Source: Deltaproteobacteria bacterium | GTDB lineage: Bacteria > Myxococcota_A > UBA796 > UBA2385 | Assembly (NCBI GenBank): GCA_015489145.1 | Contig: WGAH01000609.1 | Coordinates: forward strand, 1-8,138 | Direction of reading: 5' to 3' | DNA length: 8,138 nucleotides | In this document: positions 1 to 5,213 of the stretch, in pieces | Position numbering within the stretch: the stretch's first letter is position 1 | Layout: each line of letters begins with the position of its first letter | Translations under genes and position numbers: made by a program | Notes under the pieces: generated by a model | What the model saw: the letters and a program-made list of their open reading frames with translations, nothing else | Databases searched by the model: none | What the model was told of the DNA's origin: nothing

Positions 1-412
1 GAGACAGGGCGAGGGCCTCGGGGGGGTGGCCGGCGTCGCGCAGGCGGCGCAGGCTCTCGGCGAGGCTGCCGCGCTGGGGCCGGCCCTCGGGGTCGAGCTC
101 GTGGGCGCGGCGGCGGCGGATGACGTGGTGGCGCTCGGCGATGTTGGCGAGGGCGAGGAAGTGGGCGAAGGCCCGGGCCACCCGCCGGGCGTCCTCGTCG
201 TCGAGGCCGGTGAGGACGCCCCGCAGCGCCTCGCGCGCCCCGCCCCGCAGGCCCTCGTCCGCCTCGTGGATGCGCTTGGCGAGGGCGCGAACCTCCTCGA
301 CGCGCTCGTAGAGGGCCTCGCCCTCCTGGGCCCGCAGGACCTCGCCGAGCAGGGCGCCGAGCAGGCGCACGTCGTCGCGAAGGGGGCGGTCGTGATCGGC
401 GGAGACGGGCAT
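1..412 (-). CDS. ppc: Phosphoenolpyruvate carboxylase, N-terminal part (cut by window edge)
   Basis: PEP carboxylase adds bicarbonate to phosphoenolpyruvate to give oxaloacetate, replenishing the TCA cycle in the cytoplasm. The visible 137 residues read without a stop from an ATG at 412-410. They match the start of the family as I know it from E. coli: LRDDVRLLGALLGEVL at residues 11-26, then YERVEEVRALAKR at 35-47, then VARAFAHFLALANIAERHH at 78-96, equivalent to the VARAFSQFLNLANTAEQYH region. The catalytic histidine in the TAHPTE motif should lie just beyond the edge, so activity cannot be judged. The start is supported by GGGAGG at 419-424 on the complement, six bases before the ATG. The gene follows the 205-residue helix-hairpin-helix gene on the same strand after 73 bases, so it may be co-transcribed or have its own promoter. 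The full protein is usually about 880-950 residues. Family assignment is confident. Confidence 0.93.
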   Translation of the reverse strand, partial: MPVSADHDRPLRDDVRLLGALLGEVLRAQEGEALYERVEEVRALAKRIHEADEGLRGGAREALRGVLTGLDDEDARRVARAFAHFLALANIAERHHVIRRRRAHELDPEGRPQRGSLAESLRRLRDAGHPPEALALS

Positions 413-485
413 GGTCGGCCTCCCGGGGCTGCGAGGGCCGATCTTCGCACAGGGCGACGGCCGCGCGGTCCGCCGCCGGCGGGGC
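413..485 (-). other. Gap between the HhH gene and ppc
   Basis: These 73 bases separate the stop of the 205-residue gene from the ppc start. They hold the ppc ribosome binding site and a self-complementary CCGCCGGCGG stretch near 472-481. No run of T follows the stretch on the minus strand, so it is not a convincing intrinsic terminator. I see no clear -10/-35 promoter. Read-through from the upstream genes into ppc is therefore possible but unproven. Confidence 0.4.
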
Positions 486-1103
486 TCAGGCGCCGGCCAG
501 CTCGCCGAGGGCCAGGGTCGCCAGGGCCCGGTGGTCGACGGCGGCGGCCAGCGCGTCCAGGGCGCGCGCCCAGGCCACCGCCGCCCCGGAGGGGAAGCCG
601 AGGGCGGCCAGCTCGGCGGCGGTGCTGCCGAGGAGCGGGAGGACGGCGCGGCCGGCCAGCCCGGGCGGGAGCGGCGCCAGGGGGGTGTCGAGCACGCGGG
701 CCCGACCCACCAGGGCGGCGGCCCGGCCGGCCTCGGAACCCAGCCGGGCGAGTCGGGCGCGGTCGAGGGCGGCCACCCCCGCCACGTCCCGCGCCCCCAG
801 GGCGGCGAAGCGCTCGGCCCACCGGGGCCCGGCGCCGCGCAGGGCGGTGACCGGCCAGGCGCCGAGGCGGCCCAGGAGCGAGGGGCCCGCCCCCGCCTCG
901 TCGGGATCGAGGGAAACCTCGACCTGCCAGGGGCGACCGGCGGCGGAGGGGTCGATGCCGCCGGCGTCCGCGGAGCCCAGCCGCGCCGAGATGCCGGTGA
1001 TCCGCAGGCCCGGGGCCCCGATGCGCGCCAGCGCCACCCCCCCGCGCAGCTCCCGGAGGAGCAGGGCGACCAGCTCGTCGGTGCCGGGTTCGGCCGGGCT
1101 CAT
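486..1103 (-). CDS. Helix-hairpin-helix-like protein, third gene of an unknown three-gene module
   Basis: This 205-residue protein is rich in Ala, Leu, Gly and Arg and has no signal peptide or clear membrane segment. Residues 9-43 form a helix followed by a likely strand (LRITGISARLG at 33-43), and a second likely strand follows (WQVEVSLDP at 59-67). Residues 84-121 (PVTALRGAGPRWAERFAALG and on) have the pattern of a helix-hairpin-helix of the 'V..L.GVGP..AE.L...G' kind. That fold binds nucleic acid or protein; which applies here cannot be told. The C-terminal 80 residues are helical and alanine-rich. Its ATG at 1103-1101 overlaps the TGA of the 285-residue paralog (ATGA), which implies translational coupling. 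The N-terminal part may be a reduced version of the module in the two upstream paralogs: helix, strand ending in ARL, last strand with VEV. That relation is my inference from short matches. Function unknown. Confidence 0.82.
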   Translation of the reverse strand: MSPAEPGTDELVALLLRELRGGVALARIGAPGLRITGISARLGSADAGGIDPSAAGRPWQVEVSLDPDEAGAGPSLLGRLGAWPVTALRGAGPRWAERFAALGARDVAGVAALDRARLARLGSEAGRAAALVGRARVLDTPLAPLPPGLAGRAVLPLLGSTAAELAALGFPSGAAVAWARALDALAAAVDHRALATLALGELAGA

Positions 1104-1957
1104 GTCACCGTCTTGAAGCGGATCTCCACCTCGCCGTAGACCGTGGCGCTCTGGCTGGTGGAGCCGGTCTCGTCGGCCTGCTTCACGGCGAGACGCACGT
1201 CGGGCAGGACGCTCTGGGGGGACACCGAGGCGACGGCGGCGAGGACCGCCGGGGCGAGCACCGGGCGGGCCGCCGAGACGGTGGGACTCGCCCCGAAGGC
1301 GGTGGCGCTGGCGCTGATGGAGGGACCCACCGAGCGGCTCGGCGCGGAACCGGCGGTGCCGGCCGAGGGCGAGCCGGCCGAGGACGACCCGGCCGAGGAC
1401 GCGACCGCGCCGTCGCCCTCGGCGGAGGTGGCGAGCGCGCGGAAGGTCAGGCGCGCGAGGATGCGGCCGGCGTCGACCGACACGCGGGGCACCCCGCGGC
1501 GCACCGCGGTGCGAAGCGCGTCGAGGCGCACCGCGGCCACGGCGAGCCGGGCGGCTTCGCGCACCCGCTCCACCCCCTTCTCCGTGAGCTTCTCCTGGCC
1601 GTTGCTCCCCTCGTAGTCGCCGCGCGCCAGGGCGATGCCCAGGGCGTCGGCGACGGGGGGGTCCTCGGGCCGCCGGGCCGAGGGCGGCGCGTAGCGCGCC
1701 CCGACCCGGATGCGGTGGCCCGCCCCGGTGGGATCCTCGGGATCGGGAAAGAGTCCGGCGAGGGCGGCGTCCACCTCCGCCTCGGCGACGTGGCGCGGGG
1801 CGAAGTCGGCCAGGTCGAGGCCGGCGCTCTCGACGAGCTCGGCCTGGCGCCGCTCCTGGTCCACCGCCGTGGCGACCACGGCGTCGAAGACCTCGCTGAC
1901 GAGCTTGGCGACGAACTCGGAGAACCCGAGTTCCACCGGGATGCGGGCTTCAGGCAT
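1100..1957 (-). CDS. Unknown protein, paralog of the 264-residue neighbour, with Ala/Ser-rich linker
   Basis: A 285-residue protein that I cannot assign to a named family. It is clearly related to the 264-residue product encoded just upstream. Both have an N-terminal helical motif (here LGFSEFVAKLVSEVFDAVV at residues 10-28), a central segment (here GVERVREAARLAVAAVRLDA, 128-147, then VPRVSVDAGRILARLTF, 156-172) and a closing strand (YGEVEIRFKT, 274-283). Between the LTF segment and the last strands lies a low-complexity linker at about 178-230, rich in Ala, Ser, Gly and Pro with repeated SSAGS/SPSAG units. The neighbour has charged and aromatic residues there instead. No signal peptide or membrane helix is seen. 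The ATG at 1957 is nine bases after the upstream stop and has no good Shine-Dalgarno, so it may rely on coupling. The stop overlaps the start of the helix-hairpin-helix gene. Predicted plan: helical first half, beta-rich end. Confidence 0.85.
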   Translation of the reverse strand: MPEARIPVELGFSEFVAKLVSEVFDAVVATAVDQERRQAELVESAGLDLADFAPRHVAEAEVDAALAGLFPDPEDPTGAGHRIRVGARYAPPSARRPEDPPVADALGIALARGDYEGSNGQEKLTEKGVERVREAARLAVAAVRLDALRTAVRRGVPRVSVDAGRILARLTFRALATSAEGDGAVASSAGSSSAGSPSAGTAGSAPSRSVGPSISASATAFGASPTVSAARPVLAPAVLAAVASVSPQSVLPDVRLAVKQADETGSTSQSATVYGEVEIRFKTVT

Positions 1958-1966
1958 GGCGAACGC

Positions 1967-2761
1967 TCAGCCGTTGTTCAGGGGGAGGTAGTCGGTCTTG
2001 AACTTGATGCGGACGAGGCCGAAGATGTTGACGCTGCTGCCGGACCGGTCCTGCTGCGTCTCGTTCGTCGTGCGGATGTTGACGTTCGAGTAGCTCGCCG
2101 AGGCCGAGGCCTTCACCCAGGGCGACAGCAGGCTGCCGGTGCGGACCTTCGCCCGGAACTTGAAGGCGTCCCGGTGGTAGTCGGCCTTGCGCTTGTTGTA
2201 GAAGCTCGACGCGTAGGTGTGGAAGGTGAGGTGGGTCTCGATGAGCCCCTCCTCCACCACGAGGCGGAGCATGCCCTGCTTCACCATCTCCTTGAGCAGG
2301 TCGTACTTGTTGGCGGCGATGCGCCGGGCGACGGCCTCGAGGATCTTGTCGTAGGCGGCCTGGTCGATCTGCGTGGTCGGGACGACCTTGTTGTCGCCGT
2401 CCACCCCCGCGTCGCCGGACAGCGCCAGCGCCTTGTTGATCCGGTCGGCCTCGTCGCTGCTGAGCGTCTTGCCGACCGCCACCTTCGTCGGCTCCTCCTC
2501 GCTCGGCCCCGGCGCCACCGCCGCGAGGAACTGGAGGATCTGGGCGCCGTCGATGTCGTCCTTGGTGTCGTTGACGAAGTCCTTGAGGGACTTGCCCACC
2601 GCCTGCAGGAGCGAGACGTAGGACTCGGTCTGGCGCAGGTTGGCGGAGACGAGGGCGTCGAAGACGTCGGTGATCAGCTTGGTGGTGAACTCGGGAAAAC
2701 CGATCTCGGACAGCCTGGTGGCTTCGTCGACGGCGGCGCTGATGTCGTTGTTTTCGGCCAT
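1967..2761 (-). CDS. Unknown conserved-looking protein, first gene of the three-gene module
   Basis: This 264-residue protein is of unknown function. Residues 20-38 read IGFPEFTTKLITDVFDALV, followed by a helical stretch to about 70 that includes LLQAVGKSLKDFVNDTKDD (51-69). A flexible Gly/Asp-rich part spans about 84-130. Residues 136-162 are helical, ending MVKQG. The C-terminal third looks beta-rich: LTFHTYASSFYN (178-189), FKFRAKVRTGSLL (200-212), KASASASYSNVNIR (217-230) and VNIFGLVRIKFKTDY (244-258). It has no signal peptide, membrane helix or cysteine. Its Asn, Lys and Asp content is higher than that of its neighbours, which is unusual at this GC level and may reflect strong constraint or high expression. 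The start is well supported by AGGAG on the complement of 2768-2772, six bases before the ATG. The helix-then-sandwich layout with a serine-rich segment recalls DUF2589-type proteins, but I cannot show homology. Confidence 0.88.
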   Translation of the reverse strand: MAENNDISAAVDEATRLSEIGFPEFTTKLITDVFDALVSANLRQTESYVSLLQAVGKSLKDFVNDTKDDIDGAQILQFLAAVAPGPSEEEPTKVAVGKTLSSDEADRINKALALSGDAGVDGDNKVVPTTQIDQAAYDKILEAVARRIAANKYDLLKEMVKQGMLRLVVEEGLIETHLTFHTYASSFYNKRKADYHRDAFKFRAKVRTGSLLSPWVKASASASYSNVNIRTTNETQQDRSGSSVNIFGLVRIKFKTDYLPLNNG

Positions 2762-2767
2762 GAAGGG

Positions 2768-2772
2768 CTCCT
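2768..2772 (-). promoter_or_regulatory. Ribosome binding site of the 264-residue gene
   Basis: AGGAG on the minus strand, six bases before the ATG at 2761-2759. It is the strongest Shine-Dalgarno of the left module. The second and third genes lack an obvious one, which suggests ribosomes mainly enter here and pass on by coupling. Confidence 0.75.
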
Positions 2773-2780
2773 GGGTTGGG

Positions 2781-2803
2781 GTCGGGCCGCCCGACCGCCG
2801 GGC
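2781..2803 (-). repeat. Two overlapping inverted repeats in the leader of the unknown module
   Basis: GTCGGG (2781-2786) and CCCGAC (2790-2795) form a perfect six-base stem with a three-base loop. GCCCG (2789-2793) and CGGGC (2799-2803) form an alternative five-base stem that uses the same central bases. They sit 9-31 bases upstream of the AGGAG site of the 264-residue gene, so in a transcript they would be mutually exclusive hairpins near the ribosome binding site. In DNA this GC-rich, such stems also arise by chance. Confidence 0.4.
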
Positions 2804-2962
2804 GACCGCTGCACCGTACAGGAACGCGCCTCCCTCCGTTTTCCCTCAGGTGAACCGACACCCAACGGGAAGAAGTTCGAGATCGCGCGCCTCGCCCCGG
2901 CTCCCGGCCTCTCCGGGGTGAAGATGTCAAGAAGTGTCCCGACCCGTGGCGCCCCTTCGCGG

Positions 2963-2982
2963 CCCGGGGCGTTCCTCCCGGG
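2963..2982. repeat. CCCGGG inverted repeat with 8-base spacing
   Basis: CCCGGG at 2963-2968 and again at 2977-2982, separated by GCGTTCCT. Because CCCGGG is its own complement, this is both a direct and an inverted repeat. Outer bases CCTTC (about 2954-2958) and GAAGG (about 2984-2988) could extend the stem imperfectly. It lies about 110-130 bases before the helicase start and could be an operator or a chance feature. Confidence 0.3.
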
Positions 2983-3006
2983 GGAAGGCGGACTGATCCG
3001 AGCCAC

Positions 3007-3034
3007 TTGAACCGCCCGGACCCCTTCGTTAGGC
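3007..3034 (+). promoter_or_regulatory. Weak candidate promoter for the helicase gene
   Basis: TTGAAC at 3007-3012 resembles a -35 box (TTGACA). TTAGGC at 3029-3034, 16 bases on, has only partial likeness to a -10 box. The location, about 60-85 bases before the TTG start of the helicase, is suitable, but the -10 match is poor. Confidence 0.25.
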
Positions 3035-3082
3035 CACGGGTTTACGGGCCGCGCGGCCTCCTGCCGCGAGCGCCCCAACTCC

Positions 3083-3086
3083 GAGG
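3083..3086 (+). promoter_or_regulatory. Ribosome binding site deciding the helicase start
   Basis: GAGG lies six bases before TTG 3093 but fifteen before ATG 3102. The spacing favours the TTG codon, which adds three residues to the product. The first 25 or so residues are proline-rich and probably disordered, so either start would give an equivalent protein. Confidence 0.5.
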
Positions 3087-3092
3087 TCGCCC

Positions 3093-5213
3093 TTGGGCTC
3101 CATGCAGACCGCCGGTCAGCCCTCCTCCCCGCCCCCGACCCGCGAGGCCGCCGACGGGGCCGCCGAAACTCCCGCCATCGTGCGCGAGGAGCTCGCCCAC
3201 CTCGCCCGCACCCGCCGCGCCCTGCTGGAAAACCCCGAGCGCCCCGGCGCCTCCGCCGACGACATCGCCCGCGACCTCATCCGCCTGCGCGACGAGATGC
3301 GCGGCGCCCGCAGCGACGACAAGGCGGCCCTGTCCCAGCAGATGGGCCACCTCACCCACCTCCTCGACCAGGTGCGGCGCGGGCGGCGCTCCCAGCACGT
3401 CGACCCCGACAGCCCCTACTTCGCCCACCTCCAGGTCGAGGAGGACGGCCGCCGCCGCGACGTGTTCCTCGGCCGCGCCACCCGCCTCGGCGACGGCATC
3501 CGCATCGTCGACTGGCGCAACGCGCCGATCTCGCGGCTGTTCTACCAGTACCAGGAAGGCGACGAGTACGCCGAGGAGATCGGCGGAAAGGTGCGCGAGG
3601 GCGTGGTGACGGTGCGGCGCACCGTCCACGTCGCCGGCGGCGAGCTGCTGCGGGTCGACGCCCCCTCCGGCCGCTGGGTGCGCGCCGGCGAGGGCTGGAC
3701 CCGCCTCGACGGCGGCGAGGCCCACCTCCACGGCGGCCAGGGCCAGGCGCTCTGGGCCGGCACGAGCCGCTCCCGCCTCGGTTCCGGCGGGCGCCTGCGG
3801 GCCGACAAGCACCTCCCCGACATCGCCGCCCTCATCGACCCGGACCAGTTCGAGCTGATCACCGCTCCCGACAGCGGCGTCGTCGTGCTCGGCGGCACGG
3901 CGGGCTCGGGCAAGACCACCGTCGCCCTGCACCGCATCGCCTGGCTCGCCTACGACAAGGGGGCCGGCATCGACCCGCGCCGCGCCCTCGTGGTGGTGTG
4001 GGGCCGGGCGATGCGCGACTACGTGGCCCACGTGCTGCCGGCGCTCGGCGTCGAGGGGGTGCACGTCACCACCTGGACGGACTGGGCGCGCAAGCAGGTG
4101 CGCCGCCACTTCCCCCGCCTGCCCCTGCACGTCGCCGACGACACCCCGGAGCCCGTCACCCGCATCAAGCTCCACCCGGCCTTCGCCCAGCTCCTCGCCG
4201 AGCGGGTTCGCGCCCGGCGCGCGCCGGCCCGCGGCGTCGAGGCCATCGAGGACTGGGCCGCCGCCATCACCGACGGCCCCGCCATCGCCCGGGCCCTCGG
4301 CCCGGACATCAGCCCGGCCGCCCTCGAGCGCGCGATGCGCTGGACGAGCGAGCAGGCCGCGCGGGTCCTGGCCCGGGTGGAGGGCGACCACGAGGTCGAC
4401 GCCCGCCTCGACGCCGAGGACGACGCCCTGCTGCTCCGGGCCTGGCAGCTCCGCGTCGGCCCGCTGCGGGGGCGAAGACGCGCGCCCCTCCGGCACGCCC
4501 ACATCGTGCTCGACGAGGTGCAGGACTTCTCCCCCATCGAGGTGCAGGTGCTCCTCGAAACCACCGACGAAAAGCGCAGCGTCACCCTCGCCGGCGACAC
4601 GCGGCAGCACATCTCGGCCCACGCCGGCTTCACCGACTGGCGTTCCTTCCTCGACGCCATCGGCATCCCCTCCACCGCGCTGAGCACCCTCGAGGTCAGC
4701 TACCGTTCCACGGCGCCGATCATCCGCTTCGCCCTCGACGTCCTCGACGAACCCGGCCCGCCGCCGCGCACCACCCGCGACGGCCCGCCCGTCGAGCTGT
4801 TCCGCTTCACCGACCACGGCGCCTGCGTCGCCTTCCTCGCCGAGGAGCTGCGCCGGCTGTCCGTGGCCGAGCCCCTCGCCAACGTCGCGCTCCTCACCCC
4901 CAGCCCCGAGCTGTCCCGCCTCTACGCCGACGGCCTGCGCCGCGCCGAGGTGCCCCGGGTGCGGCGGGTCGTCGACCAGGAGTTCGCCTTCGCCCCCGGC
5001 ATCGACGTCGTCGAGGCCCAGGAGGTCAAGGGCCTCGAGTTCGACTACGTGATCGTCGTGGACGCCACCGCGCGCCACTACCCGGACACCCCGCGCCACC
5101 GGCGCCTCCTGCACGTCGCCGCCACCCGCGCCGTCCACCAGCTCTGGCTCACGGCCACCGGCACGCCCTCGCCCATCCTGCCCCCGGCCGTGCGCGAAGG
5201 GGGCGAGGCATGA
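3093..5213 (+). CDS. HelD/helicase IV-like superfamily 1 DNA/RNA-polymerase-associated helicase
   Basis: A complete 706-residue ATP-driven helicase of the UvrD/Rep superfamily, HelD/helicase IV branch. Residues 28-105 form a helical arm. DVFLGRATRLGDGIRIVDWR (123-142) then NAP is the typical beta domain before the ATPase core. Walker A is GGTAGSGKTT (267-276). HVLPALG (313-319) is a HelD-type segment. Walker B is DEVQD (474-478), motif III is GDTRQ (501-505), motif IV is YRST (537-540), motif V is VKGLEF (645-650), and motif VI is HVAATRA with the arginine finger at R679. All key residues are intact. In Bacillus and Mycobacterium, HelD frees stalled RNA polymerase; in E. coli, helicase IV is a 3'-5' DNA helicase. 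Which role applies is not decided. The start is either TTG 3093, six bases after GAGG at 3083-3086, or ATG 3102; I favour TTG by spacing. The stop overlaps the next start (ATGA). Confidence 0.93.
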   Translation: MGSMQTAGQPSSPPPTREAADGAAETPAIVREELAHLARTRRALLENPERPGASADDIARDLIRLRDEMRGARSDDKAALSQQMGHLTHLLDQVRRGRRSQHVDPDSPYFAHLQVEEDGRRRDVFLGRATRLGDGIRIVDWRNAPISRLFYQYQEGDEYAEEIGGKVREGVVTVRRTVHVAGGELLRVDAPSGRWVRAGEGWTRLDGGEAHLHGGQGQALWAGTSRSRLGSGGRLRADKHLPDIAALIDPDQFELITAPDSGVVVLGGTAGSGKTTVALHRIAWLAYDKGAGIDPRRALVVVWGRAMRDYVAHVLPALGVEGVHVTTWTDWARKQVRRHFPRLPLHVADDTPEPVTRIKLHPAFAQLLAERVRARRAPARGVEAIEDWAAAITDGPAIARALGPDISPAALERAMRWTSEQAARVLARVEGDHEVDARLDAEDDALLLRAWQLRVGPLRGRRRAPLRHAHIVLDEVQDFSPIEVQVLLETTDEKRSVTLAGDTRQHISAHAGFTDWRSFLDAIGIPSTALSTLEVSYRSTAPIIRFALDVLDEPGPPPRTTRDGPPVELFRFTDHGACVAFLAEELRRLSVAEPLANVALLTPSPELSRLYADGLRRAEVPRVRRVVDQEFAFAPGIDVVEAQEVKGLEFDYVIVVDATARHYPDTPRHRRLLHVAATRAVHQLWLTATGTPSPILPPAVREGGEA

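Larger units (their letters stand above)
2762..3092. other. Divergent intergenic region between the unknown module and the helicase gene
   Basis: About 330 bases without a believable gene, between divergent starts. It is less GC-extreme than the flanking genes in places (around 2836-2880 and 2920-2940), as expected of a promoter region. On the plus strand TTGAAC at 3007-3012, with TTAGGC at 3029-3034, is a weak sigma-70-like pair ahead of the helicase gene. On the minus strand the exact -35 consensus TTGACA lies at 2930-2925 but has no partner -10. GAACTT at 2878-2873, followed by GTC at 2859-2857 (15 bases between GAAC and GTC), loosely resembles an ECF-sigma promoter. Inverted repeats lie at 2781-2803 and 2963-2982. 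None of these is more than a candidate. Confidence 0.5.

Noticed and set aside
26..1139. Plus-strand open frames opposite ppc and the helix-hairpin-helix gene
   Set aside because: The minus strand gives an unmistakable PEP carboxylase N-terminus. The plus frames are Arg/Pro/Gly-rich shadows.
1500..1513. Perfect 14-base palindrome CGCACCGCGGTGCG
   Set aside because: It lies inside the coding region of the 285-residue gene and uses ordinary codons. Short palindromes are expected by chance at this GC content.
1967..2761. Assignment of the 264-residue protein to DUF2589
   Set aside because: The layout (helix, strands, serine-rich part) is reminiscent, but the hallmark VPIPYLRI-like core is absent. 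Likeness of layout is not enough.
1715..3010. Plus-strand open frame spanning the two paralogs and the intergenic region
   Set aside because: It is antisense to two paralogs whose mutual similarity proves the minus-strand reading, and it has no good start signal.
3042..5138. Long minus-strand open frame opposite the helicase
   Set aside because: The plus strand encodes an intact helicase with every motif. The antisense frame has only compositionally biased sequence and no recognisable domain.
3998..5209. Upstream extension of the 342-residue gene
   Set aside because: The frame stays open far upstream, but it lies inside the helicase and reads as Arg/Pro/His-rich noise. The coupled ATG at 5210 is the sensible start.
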